The notes beneath the pieces are model-generated. The model saw only the letters and a list, made by a program, of their open reading frames with translations. It had not been told where the DNA came from and did not search any database. A stretch of DNA of 64,000 nucleotides, from NCBI GenBank assembly GCA_039000515.1, contig JBCFYV010011164.1, positions 31,445,433-31,509,432 of the forward strand. Direction: 5' to 3'. Made by a program: the position numbers and the translations under genes. Source of the stretch: Timema cristinae. Taxonomy: Eukaryota > Arthropoda > Insecta > Phasmatodea > Timematidae. Below, piece after piece: positions 44,241 through 56,175 of this stretch. Within the stretch, counting starts at the first letter, position 1. Each line of letters opens with the position of its first letter.

Positions 44241-45094
44241 CTAGCCTGATATATTAATGTTTGTACGCCACCATTAGGGTGATAGTTGATATAATGATTG
44301 AATTGGGTCCAAGTTTGCTGTTCTGTATTATAATAATTAAAAAGGTATTGTCTTATTTTATAAATTAAAAGTTCTGGGTGTTTTATAGTTATTTTAATTT
44401 TATAAGTACTAGATGAACAGTTTTTTTGCTAGATATTTCACACGTAAATTTTAATAAAAGCCCGACTATTACTTTATATGCATGATAATTCCCGACACGT
44501 GAAATTTATAACACGGATTAAGATGTCATAGACTCTACCTACACGGCTCCTCGTCAGGAAGGAAAGTGAAGAGATGGTACCCTAAGGGGTATATCAAGCG
44601 ACATTTCCTTCTCGAAGCTTCCTAAAAGAAAAAAGGTGTGGTCATCCAGGTGCGTTCTTTTCCCACAAAACTGCGTTGTCTTTTTAAACAGAGACGTAGA
44701 AGGATGTCGCCATACTTTGCAACTTAACAACTTAACACAAATACATCTTACTACCCACTCTCATTTAAAATATTGTAATTTTTGAATATAGAGGTGAATA
44801 ATAAATTATTGAGATGTATAATTCCATATCATTACATACTAAAGGCTGTTTTTCATAAATGATTTTCCACTTTTCCTCTGAGCAAATATGGGTATATCTC
44901 CTCTTAATATTATATTCCTCGTCTCGACTCCATTAGTTTAGCTGAGTGTGAATAGCTCGGAGAAGGTGTAAATATAAACAATATGTAAATTGACTACTGG
45001 TTTTCAACTAGAATAATCATTACATCTCCAGGTTTATAGCTGTTGTGTTTATGATTCAACACATCCATTGACAGCCTAAATCCTCAGGGTCTTT

Positions 45095-45165
45095 TTATTA
45101 CCGCGTCTTACTACCTATTGGGCTATACGCCTATGTACTTATAACAATTATATATTAAGGATGAG
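45095..45165 (-). repeat. SINE family A tail fragment
   Basis: TTATTACCGCGTCTTACTAC then CTATTGGGCTATACGC is the reverse of the shared tail. The body is missing. Confidence 0.65.
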
Positions 45166-46439
45166 TAGGGTTCAATTTAGAGGTAGTGTACTTGCATTTG
45201 TGTGCAGGAAGATTGAAAATCCATTTAGGGGGGAAAAACCTCAGTCCACGCAAACAAGGCTCAAGCCTTGATTTCCCAGTCATCGGCACTCTAGTCCAGG
45301 AGTTCCCAAACTGCGGCCCGTGGGCTACATTCAGACTGCCCTAAGATTTTATCAACAAACTAATTAATTGTTTCCCTTCTTATTTATTAACACAGTATAT
45401 TGAATGTCTCTTTCCGCACGTGAGCTTCTCCACATGTAGGGATTGCAATCCAGCGGGATCCCGCAAAGGTTATAGGTTTTTTTTAATTTAAATAAATCTT
45501 ATTTGTTATGGTATAATCAAATGTTTATTAAAAATTACAAAAATCAACAATATCTTACTGCACTTAATTGACTAATCATTTTACTGTTTGACTACTTATT
45601 TATTAATAAAAAGTTCAAAAACAATAACAAATATCAATATTTGGTTAATTTTGTAGCTTTGTACTCTAGTTAACTAAAAATATTACTATTAATCTTTATC
45701 TGAGGTAATAATTATAATCGGTCTTCTTTATTCAGAGATTTAGAGTGTCATATGAATTTAGGTTACGTTTACTAATTGTCTTAATTTTTCTTACTAAAGT
45801 AAAGAATAAATAAAAATTTAATAAGTTTATAAATATCAAATAATAAGTCACTTCTCTTTTTGTAAATATGAATCGTTTTCAATAAAACAAATATCAATCA
45901 GTATATGTTATCTCCCCAATGCTACATTTCTTTATATGAACTTACCAATATGTTATCCAGCGGCCGAAGCTCTATGTTATATCATATAGTTTATCTCCTT
46001 TCTTTCCTCCACAAACGTCAGTTGGTTTGATAGTTAATAAATAGTCGTGCAACAAAGTCAAATACTTCCCTTTCACTCCATCAGTTTCAAATACTGCCAT
46101 TTCTTTTTTTAATGTCTTTTCGTAGTCTTTCTTGTTCTAGTTCCTGTCTGTTTAGTGTAATCTTCATTGTCTTGCTTTAGCTGCATTTCTAATTCCTCTT
46201 GTAAAGTTAAATTATTTTCCATAGACTGCATCTACATCATCTACAAGCTGTACATTTTCAGCGTCATCTTTAATGACTCAGCATAAAAAAAAATTCATTT
46301 TTGCCGTAACTTACTCTTTCTCGGCATTACAAATGTAGTATTGGTGCGTTTTCAACTCTTGGTCATACTATTTTGGATGCTGCAAGTAAATCAACCTAGC
46401 AGTAACTTCACTACGTCTTTCTCTCACTCGTGCACGTAG

Positions 46440-47394
46440 CCTTCAGATAGTTCATTGCTTAAAACTGTTTCTTGCTTCTCCGTTTCTCTAAAATAAATCG
46501 AAATGTTGTGTCTGAAGTTATTAGGGTAGACTCTTTTCTGCATAATGTTTCGACGCCCAATTTAAAGGGCTGCAAGCTGTCAATGACGTTTTTGATTTTG
46601 TACCATTCTTCGTCCGTAAATTTTATGTCAGATGCTATGTCTATGAGAACCTTCTCAATGCATACCTTGAGACTGTAAAACCTGTCCAACATATCTAGCA
46701 AGCTGTTCCAGCGAGTGCGGCAATCTAGAATTAAGCTTAATTCTTTTCCTGCCTCTTATTTTACATATTTTTGCAAATACATGTCATCTTTAGTTGGCGA
46801 TCCTCGGAAAATCTTTACCACTTTTCGAACTTTTTGAATAACATCACTGTAGTCGGGAATCACTTCAGCGTATTGCCTATCGATGTTTACGGCCAAACCT
46901 TGTTCATCATTTATTTCTTCAACATCTTCGTCGTCATCATTTATATCCAAATCAGTCGACGTCTTTTCTGTAAGTTCTACATCTCTTTCAACTTTTTTTT
47001 GGTATAGAATATCGACCACAGCCAAACTGTATGCCGTGTGCGAAACACAGTTGCTGATGGCAAGATACTAGTTTGCTAACTTTTACCATGACACCGTCAG
47101 TTGTCATGCCAATAATATCGGTTTGTAAGTCAAGATCAAAGCTCGCCAAACGTTTTTTGACCAATCCAATGCAACGTTCAGCAGTACATGAACCATGTAT
47201 TCGAATCAGACCAAGATTAAAATGGGTGTCTTTGTGAAGAACATTTACGTTAAGATGTGGAATGCCAGGCCTCCACCGTGGTTCGGATTCCACGTTAAAC
47301 TGTAGGTCCTTCATTTCATCTCACAATCACCCTACCATTACACATTAGCGTAAGTGCGTATAACCCGAACGGGTAGTAAGACGCGGTGCTAATA

Positions 47395-47432
<38 letters not shown>

Positions 47433-48021
47433 TACGTTAAGATAACGGCTATTTTTTTGAGATGTCCACTCGTCAAAACTCAGCGAAAATTTTTGCGATT
47501 GTATCTTAAGACGTGAAAATTCCGTAATAATGTCAGGTTAACAGTATTTGAAAAATTTACGACTATAGATCTAATTGTATTGGGAGAGTTCGGAAGTTGA
47601 AATTCACTCTTCGTAAATAAATATATTAAATCTGTTGAAGTACAAAATGAGTTCATACTAAAACCATCCTTACAAATCATTCTTGAAACCATATGTTCAT
47701 AGAATTTTCCTTTACGAAATAGCCATCAATAGTTTTCTACTTTTCTTGTTAGGGATTTCTTCCTTAACATTATCTTGTGATGATGTGGATGCTTTAGGTA
47801 ATAACTCTGTGTTTTGTTGACGTGATTGACCAATTATTATACAATGTTTAGTTTTCAAATGGGTTTTTCAAGCCAGTGGTAGAACGTTGGCTAATTTTCA
47901 ATAAATTAGAACATATAATACATGTTGCGTTCCCTCCACCTTCAGACTTTTTGAAATAATGCCATAAGCGTTTTTCATTTTTCTCACCAATATCCTCCTG
48001 CGCCAGTTTTGAAAGAGACAT
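46440..48021 (-). pseudogene. hAT transposase of the inner element, split by a SINE
   Basis: ATG at 48021. BED finger: LWHYFKKSEGGGNATCIICS then STTGLKN, where an in-frame stop follows. RMICKDGFSMNSFCTSTDLI at about 47690; catalytic-region DEWTSQKNSRYLNV at about 47480-47445. The SINE (47257-47432) falls inside that phrase, which resumes as NVNVLHKDTHFNLGLIRIHG. Then SFDLDLQTDIIGMTTDGVMV (second catalytic Asp), CFAHGIQ, DCRTRWNSLLDMLDRFY (RW motif) and FTDEEWYKIKNVIDSLQPFK. Several frame changes; not functional. Confidence 0.85.
47257..47432 (+). repeat. SINE family A, innermost level of the nest
   Basis: 5-prime-truncated copy starting GTGGAATGCCAGGCCTCC, with intact tail and an AAT array of about twelve units. 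A perfect 11-bp target duplication TACGTTAAGAT lies at 47246-47256 and 47433-47443. It interrupts the transposase codons exactly between Val and the repeated Asn-Val of the inner hAT. Confidence 0.94.
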
Positions 48022-48194
48022 CCTTTAATAGTACCTGTAAAACAATAATTTCGTACCCTGTGGATACCTAGAAGCTAGTACAAATAGTTGACAATTGAAA
48101 ATAAAAATAAATCATACTCGAATCAGTTAACGTGGTTTTTAGGAAATCTTTAGACTAGGAGATTTTTAGGTAGTGGCTCTTTGTTAATGCCACC

Positions 48195-48230
48195 TTAGGA
48201 AGTGTGTGTGTGTGTGTGTTTGTGTGTCAG
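48195..48230. repeat. (TG)n microsatellite
   Basis: GTGTGTGTGTGTGTGTTTGTGTGT run inside the inner hAT. Confidence 0.75.
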
Positions 48231-49629
48231 AACAAATCAAAACTCATTTGTTAGTGTATCTTTTCGGACGTGTATTAATTTGATTGCATGTATTTAGTTT
48301 ATTGTTAGTATGGATAAATACGGCCTATTCAGGCCTTGGGAAGAGTAGCCAACATCAAAAAGTCAAGATTCTTTTTTACACGGAGATAGCAGCAGGGAGT
48401 ATTTTTTATGAACAGTTGATAAATAATAACCTACTTATTTATCATTTTCTTGCTCAGCGTTGGTGAAAATATTAATCTAAATATAAAATGACCCAAAATG
48501 TAAAGCTTTTTATTTATTTTTATTTAGGAAGTCATGAAGCGTCGACATTTATCAAAATCAAGAGTTCAATTTTTTAAAGTTAAAGACTACTCTAAATATT
48601 TCTTAAGTCTTACGGAATTTGATTTTAAGAATATTTCAGAGGAAGGCCTTTCTAAATAACTTATAGAGGCGTGTGACTACTCTATAATTATATAATATAA
48701 TTTAAAATGTTATATATTTGTATGTGTGTTTAGACTTAAATCACATTTATGGGAGGTGCTAGAGTAAAAAAAGGTGTAAAATATTCAAAGGCTTTTGACA
48801 TAATATGCTAATTAATTGTCTTTCTTTTTTACCTTTTAAGATATGATTAAAAACACTGATATTGATACTGTGAAAGTTTTGGTAAATAGATAAGGTGTGA
48901 GAGGTTTAATAGAGAAGTATTAATATCCTTGTACACGAATTTCCTAGTCAACATTGAAATTATTAGACCGCTGTTCGGTGTCAAAGAGATGCCGAATATA
49001 TTACCATCTGTTTTCATTACAGTCATCCAAAGTGATAGATGTCAGCTATTGACGTACTGATATATTAGGGATTACTTCTAGTAACATTTCGAGCTGTCAT
49101 CCAGGTAAACTTAGCTCGTGAATGCCTTATATGTGTGTGCGTGCAATGCAAAATGCAAAACAAACAACTGAACGGAACGGTAACGTCGCGTCATCTCACG
49201 TCGCGCAACGCGCTGCGAAGTGAATTTAAGGCGGCAAATTTGAACGAATTTGCGCGATTTGATGTTTGCGTATCCACAGGCTGTTGCGGGATCTCGCAGT
49301 TCCTAAATTTATGCTGGTTCCCACTGGATTGCGGGATCCCACTTGGCTGGATTGCAATCCCTATCCACATGACACCAAGCCAGAGTGCTGTCGGAATTGC
49401 AAACCCCCATTTTCAGTCGCAGGCGCCATTTTATTGAAAATCTCAAACCACGATTTAAGAGGCGGCTAGTGTCACTCCCTTAAAGCCACAAAATAAAAAA
49501 ACTTGTGGCGATTTTTAGGTAGTTCCAAGTCTCCCGGCGGAGGGTTATAAAAGGAAAGTCACAAAAGACGCTACATAATTTTAAAAATAAGTAATAATAT
49601 TGAATATTTGTTTTAAATACCAATTATTA

Positions 49630-50440
49630 CATATACATTGGTTAATTTCTCACAGAGAGGAATAAACCTCAATCACTTTCATCAAACACTGACTGGGTTT
49701 AGAAATTGTCATTTTTTTGCAGACGTAACCGGCCATATGAATTAATTTAATATAAAATTTCAAGCTGTAACAAATCTTATTTATGATCTATTCCCGGATT
49801 CCAAGGCATTCAGGGCAAAAATTATGATAGGCCTACTTGAGGAAGAGGTGAACGTTAGTAAATTTGCTAATTTCCCATGTTGTGGAAAATTGTCATGAAA
49901 AACGTGAAGCAGAATATCCTTATTCATTTAAATTAGAAAAAATTTCGGACCTAAAAAAACAATTTCGGGGACGATTATCTAATCTTGATAGAAAAACAGG
50001 TGAAATAAGGGTGGTTGTTTTAAAATCATTTCACTGCAATGTTGAAACATTACCAAGTCAATTTCAAAGGGAAATTATTTATCTCGAATCAGATGACATG
50101 CTGAAACACAAGTATAAAGAAGGAGATCTGATTCAATTTTGTAAATCTTTGCAGACTGAGTAGTTTCCATATTTGAACCGATTTACTTGTAGAGCCGTGT
50201 CAGTTTTTCGTAAAACAACATAACATATGTGAACCAAAATGATCAAGAATTTAGTATGTCAAGTCCAAGTATCAAGCAAATTTATCTTAGAAGCATTTGA
50301 AGTATATTCTAATAATGGGAACCTCAAGCTTGAAACCTCAGTCCAGCAACATTTAGAATTAAAAAGCAGTCCTATTATTTCCATTGATCTTGTGCAAAAC
50401 TCCGTAGTTTGTTAGTTACGATTGAAATCTCCCATTACTA
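49630..50440 (+). pseudogene. hAT transposase C-terminal half of the outer element
   Basis: The clean frame 49864-50163 encodes YSFKLEKISDLKKQFRGRLS, then SFHCNVETLPSQFQREIIYL and ESDDMLKHKY. The pattern V.T.P...Q.E.I.LQ.D..LK.K is the region before the dimerisation domain in GTF2IRD2/EPM2AIP1-like hAT transposases. The final part (FPYLNRFTCRAVSVF) follows a stop at 50161. Confidence 0.75.
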
Positions 50441-50704
50441 TATCGGAGTAGATACGAGTTTATGTTTCTTTAAAATATGTATGCCCTGCTGCGTTTCTTT
50501 GTATTGTTACATTTATCTTTCGTTCTGATGAATAATATCATGCTGATTTCACCAAAAAGATCCAAATAAATGCTATTCGTTAATTTATATTAAAAAAAAT
50601 ATTTACTTTGACCAGTGAAAATGTGTAAAATATATTATGTGGACCATGTATCAAAAAATTTGGAGACCCCTGGCTCTAGTCTATTGTGAGAGTGACGATA
50701 TAGA

Positions 50705-53464
50705 CAGGGGGTTTACAACCTACGGCACGCGGAAGCATTTTAAATGGCACGCCTAAGTTCACAAAATATAACAATAACAAATTTGACGAACAAATAAAGC
50801 TTCTAATTGGGCCAAGTAAATAAATTTCCAAAATTTAAGCTCTACTAAGTTGGCCGTTTCTCCTGTATTGTTTCCCACTGCTCAAGCTTTCTCTTCCTTT
50901 CCACTACAACCCCAACCCCTTCTCTCCCTTTCAAGTGGCATCCTGACTAGTCCAGCAGTCAAGGACACATTTCTCAGTCTGCACAAGTCACATTTTTCTG
51001 CTCAGTTTTTTTTTTGTGCCGTACTGACTGGTGCATACTGTGCTATCCTCCACTGTAAAATATGTATGTTTCTATAGTGATTCACTTGCTGTTAGTATCG
51101 TTTTGTAACGGCCTTAAGTAGGTCATCTACTTCCAAAAGGAAGTACTGTGCGAGGAAGTTATTGCTCTCCGGGAGTTTAATAGTCAATAGGAAGAACAGT
51201 TTTTATTTACAAAGGGAAACTCTTCTGAGCCTGTGTGTCTTATTTGTGGGGCTAGTGTTGCAGTTCCCAAAAAGTTTAATTAAATCAGCACTTCAAACAA
51301 ATGCATCCCGATATTAACATAAAATATCCAATTGGCTCAGCATTAAGAACAAAATATATATATAAAAAGAAGCATTCACCGACTGGGCAACAAATGCTTT
51401 TTAAAACAAAAAGTGATCAGATGATGACATTGTCCAAAGTTTCTTATGAAATCGATATTATAATTGCTAGAGAAAAAGAGCCATTCTCCGAAGGAGAAGA
51501 GATAATAAAGCCAAGTCTAATGGCCTTATCAAAAGCCACTGAAAATAATAATGTAATTAAAATGGTAGATGACGTTGCACTTTCAAGAAATACAGCTATG
51601 CAGTGGATTGATGAGATGTCTGGTGACGTTAGCAAACAATTAGTTTCGTGTATCAATACTTGTAAATACTTTTTCATCACCTTGGACAAGAGCTGCTATA
51701 TAAGTGACACCGCTAAACTTTGTGTTTAAGTGCGTTGTATCAACGAGCAATTTTATGTTACTGAAGAGCTTCTAGACTTGCACCAGTTAGCTTTAAGTAA
51801 AGAAGAAGATATTATGAAAGAAATAAAAATAATTATTGAAAACCACAGTTTAGATGAGTATAAATTAGACAGTACTTGTACGGATGGGGCTCCGGCAATG
51901 ACTGGTAAATTAAAAGGTTATCTAGCTTTGTTCGACGGTTATTTGAAGCGCAAAATTTTAAATAACGCTGCATTATCCATCAAGAAGCCCTTTGTGACAA
52001 AGACATACAATTTTCTTCGGTGCTCGATCCAGTAGTGCGATATATCAACAATATCGAGGCTAGGGCGCTAAACAGAAGGGTGAACTCTTTGAAGGGGAAT
52101 CGGATGACAAAAACCGTGGTGAGCTTCTGCTTCATTGTAGTATCCGTTGGTGGTCACAGGGAAAGGCGTTTAGAAGATTTTGGAATTTAAAGGGTAATGT
52201 TCTGAAGTTTTTGGAAGAAAATAGAGAACTATGATGAGTTTATGCTTTTAAAGAATGAAGACTGGCTATGGGATTTAGCTTTTCTAACGACCATTATGGG
52301 TCACCTTAATAACTTGAATCAGAAAATTGCAAGGTAAAAATAACATGTTTCCAGCCATATTCAGTTCCATTCGGGCTTTTAAAGCAAAGCTCACTCTGCT
52401 GGTTCATAATCTTACTCAGAATGAGCTCTTCCAATTTCCTCGAATGAAGACATTTTCCAACACTGAATGTGATGGGCTTCCTTCCAAGCTTTGATAAATA
52501 CAAACATGCTATTTCCAATTTAAAAAAAACTCTTTTGAAACTAAGTTTTCAAACTTTCAGGATGTAAAGAAAAATGTTCAACTTTTTTACGAATCCTTTT
52601 TCAATTTCTATGGAGGAAATGGTTCTCTACCCTACTGACGTGCAAATTGAAATTCTTGATATTCAGAACAACGCTGAAATTCACAGCAAGTACAAGGAAG
52701 TACTTGGGAATCTATAAAGCCAAGAATTTTTCATCTTCTGGAAATGCCTTCCCTTGTGCCAGTATTCTACATTAAGGTGCCTGGCCTTGAGATATTGTTG
52801 CAGGTTTGGTTCTACGTACATATGTGAGCAAACATTTTCACTTATGAACTTGGTCAAAAATAAGTAACGTTCAGTTCTCACTGATAAGCATCTAAAAAAC
52901 CTGATTCTTCTTGCTTCTTCCAAAACAAATCCAAATATTAATGAACTCGTTAACGTTAAAGAGATCCAGGAACCTCACTGAAAGCTGAAATATTTATTTT
53001 TTATTATTAAAAATTGTTGTGATTTCTAATAGTATTTATTTGTCTAATTATTGCTGTTTTTATTAACTATCATTAATAGAACATAGCCACAGAATTACAT
53101 TGTGTGAACGGTGTACAAAAACTGTGGATTATTTTTGGAATGAAATTTTTTAAACATGCAATTTTTAATTTAAAGTTAAATATTTTTATATAAGGTTTGG
53201 CTATTCTTTTTTTCTTTCTTGTATCTTATCTGAGAAACACAGATATAAACCCAAACTCCTAATACAATTAGCAATCAATTGTATAAGTTATATTACAGTA
53301 TATTATCAATTTTTAAATAGGTTTCATTTATTGTTGGCTATATTTTTCTAAAGGTATTATGGGTATTGAGGTAAAGTTAGGTTTGAGGTTTTGGGGTGGA
53401 GTGGCACGCCAAGGATTCTTAGCGCAAATGGTGGCACGCCAGGGAAAAAGGTTGGCCACCCCTG
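50705..53464 (+). mobile_element. hAT transposon, GTF2IRD2-like, decayed
   Basis: The ends are CAGGGGGTTTACAACCTACG at 50705 and, inverted, CAGGGGTGGCCAACCTTTTT ending at 53464, with GGCACGC subterminal words on both sides (50725, 50747, 53403, 53433). It lies only about 32 bp from the outer hAT of the nest. The 8-bp flanks (GATATAGA and CTTTATAT) do not match, so the duplication has decayed or one end has drifted. Confidence 0.82.
51200..52981 (+). pseudogene. GTF2IRD2-like hAT transposase, frameshifted
   Basis: BED-like finger EPVCLICGASVAVPKKFN (about 51228) followed by QMHPDINIKYPIGSALRTKY. The long clean frame 51301-51729 includes VSYEIDIIIAREKEPFSEGE, LSRNTAMQWIDEMSGDVSKQ and FFITLDKSCYISDTAKL, the position of the first catalytic Asp. 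After a stop, RCINEQFYVTEELLDLHQLA and STCTDGAPAMTGKLKGYLAL (second catalytic Asp) follow. The C-terminus has TFSLMNLVKNK and SVLTDKHLKNLILLASSKTN up to a stop at 52979-52981. Multiple frame breaks. Confidence 0.82.
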
Positions 53465-54879
53465 CTTTATATCATGCTGCCGCCAAAGCAGATAAAAATC
53501 TTCAAGTTAATGTATTTTACTTTTATTAAGCTGCTGTTGAATTTATTTGTATAATAAAGTATGTGCTCTAGGAGATTATTAAAAACTGTGAACCTTTACA
53601 CATTGGTGAGCTGGGCTCATTTTTAATTTCTATACGCTTAAAATTAGTACTAATAATAAATAGCTCTTTAAGGGTGCTACATTGTAGAGTACTGAAAGAT
53701 GTTGTAGTCATTTAAAAATCTAGCCTTATTGAAGAAGTCGTTTGATATTTTTAAAAATCCTTTTCAACTATATGCAGGCGAAAATCATCAGGTTTTTGAC
53801 AATTTTAAATTTTAAATTTAAAGTTTAAAAAAATCAATGAGGCTATATACCAAAATTTGTACTTTCTAAGATTAAAGCAAGAGGTTAGAGACCTAGATAT
53901 AATATAGTCCTCTGTCAAATAAAGTCATGTTTGATAAGGTCACAACATTACATTTTGGATAGTGCAGTATTGTTTTATAGGGTTTTATGTAAGCTACTAT
54001 AACACATTTTTTAAAATCATTTAACACTTTGTAATTAGGCAGAACTTTGCTTACATTTTTGTGAAAACAATATTAAAAATTATCAAACCACTTTAATTGG
54101 CTAGATATTCTTAAATTAAAAAAAAGAACCATTAAATTGAAATAATTTCCTCTAAAAATGTTCAAAAATAAAATAAAACTTTTTGATTAGTACGATACAG
54201 TAGAAAAATAAAATATTTATTATATATAAAGTTTCAACCCCAAGTAACTAGAATAGGATGAACATTTAAAAATCAAAATAGTACGGGAAATGGTCAGGGC
54301 TGTAAATTTCCTAAATTAAAATTATCAACCATTTATCTGTGAGATACAAAATTTAAATTTGGCGAGATGGTTAGGAAACCACACCAAAAACCCAAAATGT
54401 TTAAAATTTAAAATTACAAAATGGGAGGATGGGTGTGGTAGTAATGAAATGTGTAATGTAAAGAAATTTCCAAAATTATAGAAAAAAAAACCTTTTAATA
54501 TAGTATAAAATAGATACTCCACAAATATCTATAAAATCACTAAAGCATTTAAAAAAAATTAAGATCTGGGTTGAAGGAAAACTTAGAATTTCAAGAATTA
54601 ATATAAAACCTGTTTCTAGGTGTGGTAGAAAATTTAAATACTTTCAAGCCACCCCAACTAATTAAAAATCTAAAACACAAAATGGAAAGATTTATCTTAG
54701 GGGGATCCATAGCGCTGCTATTACAGTACATCACTATGTATCGAAGGATAAACTACTGCCAAACAGGACTGACATGATAATGAAAATAAACAAATAAACA
54801 ACTTCTGATGGCATAGCTTGCTTAACAATGATGCTCTTTGGAAAAAACCATGATGCTCAATGTAATCCATCATATCCTT
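53465..54879. other. AT-rich spacer, nothing recognised
   Basis: No gene or repeat family is seen. It contains many A/T runs and several short self-complementary TTTAAATTTAAA words (about 53803-53825). Confidence 0.4.
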
Positions 54880-55130
54880 ATCTTAGTTCTATTATCTCAT
54901 ATTATATTAATTTTATAGTTATCTTATTTATATTATCTCATTTAATTATTTATAGTTTATCTTTTTATATTATTTCATTTAATTATTTTATAGCTTTCAA
55001 TTATTTATATTATTTCATTTAATTATTTTATAGTTTCAATTATTATTATTCATTAATTTTTTATATTATTTTTTATTATTTATTTAATTATTTTATACTT
55101 ATCTTGTTTATATTATAGTTATCTTAAATG
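54880..55130. repeat. AT-rich minisatellite, unit about 40 bp
   Basis: The unit ATTTATATTATTTCATTTAA + TTATTTTATAG(C)TTTCAATT is repeated at about 54962-55002 and 55003-55045, with looser copies before and after. The frame over 54828-55022 is a by-product of this repeat, not a gene. Confidence 0.75.
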
Positions 55131-55344
55131 TATAATGAGGCTATTTTATCATTTCGAATGAATATAAGATCCCTGGCAAAGACAGGCTCAAATAATATTT
55201 AATCATATACAAAACAAGGCAGAAAAGCCTTTAATAAAGTATTAGCACAGTGGTTTACAACCTGTGTGTCGCGACCCTACTCAGGTTGTCTTAGGTGAGG
55301 CCACAATGCTTGTTGAGTCTATAATTATATGTTTACTCTTTAAA

Positions 55345-55484
55345 TTATTATTATTAGCACCGCGTCTTACTACCCGTTCGGGTTATACGCACTTACGCTA
55401 ATGTGTAATGGTAGGGTGATTGTGAGAGGAAATGAAGGACCTACAGTTTAACGTGGAATCCGAACCACGGTGGAGGCCTGGCAA
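55345..55484 (-). repeat. SINE family A, 5-prime-truncated
   Basis: Minus-strand body and tail (…CCAGGCCTCCACCGTGG…GACGCGGTGC, AAT x4). A perfect 13-bp target duplication TTTACTCTTTAAA lies at 55332-55344 and 55485-55497. Confidence 0.92.
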
Positions 55485-55611
55485 TTTACTCTTTAAAGTG
55501 TTTATAATGGTTATAGGAAGGTGCCAAATTTAAATAGAATTGTAAGAGGTTAAAATTATTTTAAAAACTCTAGCTAATGTTTATGTTCCTTTTGGTTACT
55601 CAACTTTGACA

Positions 55612-55866
55612 GTTACTCGCTTCGGTGGCCACATGGTGTAGCTCGATACTCACGCAATAGACTAGACTGCCGATGACAGGTAGATCGAGGTTTGAATCTC
55701 GGTAGGGCGTACTGAGGGTGGTATTTACTAAATGTTTTTTCACACGTCTTCTACGCAAATTCGGGTACACCTCCTCTAAATAAAACCTTCCAAATCCCTA
55801 AAACCATTATCGTAATAGGTAAATAAGCGTATAAACCGAACGGATAGTAAGATTTGGTGTTAAAAA
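55612..55866 (+). repeat. tRNA-derived SINE, family B, near full length
   Basis: Head GCTTCGGTGGCCACATGGTG...AGACTAGACTGCCGATGACA, B-box GGTTTGAATCTCGG, body GGGCGTACTGAGGGTG and CTCCTCTAAATAAAACCTTCC, tail CGAACGGATAGTAAGATTTG. Head and body match 61797. Confidence 0.82.
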
Positions 55867-55919
55867 GAATACCTGAAAGTTTCTTGCTGACTCAGTTTGT
55901 TGTAGCTGTCTCGTGTTCA

Positions 55920-56172
55920 GCCAAGGGGCTCTGCTAGCCCAACTTTCAAATTACCTCCTGGGCTCGTTGATTCTCTTTTTAGACATGTTTGGCTTATTGG
56001 TGATGATATCAGGATACAAATTACAACCGGTAGTACTGGGGGTGACTTATCATAAACTGATCCCCCCTTATCCCTCTACAAAAATAAAAGTACATTATCT
56101 TTAAATTCTACCTACCCCACAAGTGTAATTAAATGAGGTCAGCCCTGATGGGTAGTAAGATTCAGTGAAACT
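55920..56172 (+). repeat. SINE family B-like, degraded
   Basis: Interior TTAAATTCTACCTACCCCAC and tail ATGGGTAGTAAGATTCAGTG match the copies at 37372 and 61345; the head is unclear. Confidence 0.6.
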
Positions 56173-56175
56173 AAT

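Larger units (their letters stand above)
45437..49363 (-). mobile_element. Inner hAT element inserted in the outer hAT
   Basis: The ends are TAGGGATTGCAATCCAGCGG at 45437 and, inverted, TAGGGATTGCAATCCAGCCA ending at 49363. A perfect 8-bp duplication TCCACATG lies at 45429-45436 and 49364-49371. It encodes a BED-finger transposase on the minus strand, itself split by a SINE. The segment 49170-49270, near its transposase-upstream end, is rich in CG and GCG words in an otherwise AT-rich setting. Confidence 0.93.
45297..50672 (+). mobile_element. Outer hAT element (GTF2IRD2/EPM2AIP1-like), host of a nest
   Basis: The ends are CAGGAGTTCCCAAACTGCGG at 45297 and, inverted, CAGGGGTCTCCAAATTTTTT ending at 50672. 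The 7-8 bp flanks CTCTAGTC (45289-45296) and GCTCTAGT/CTCTAGTC (50673-50681) are the target duplication. The element's own sequence is 45297-45436 plus 49372-50672; everything between is a later insertion. It keeps part of a plus-strand transposase. Confidence 0.82.

Noticed and set aside
54828..55022. Apparently hydrophobic small protein
   Set aside because: It is a translation of the AT minisatellite.
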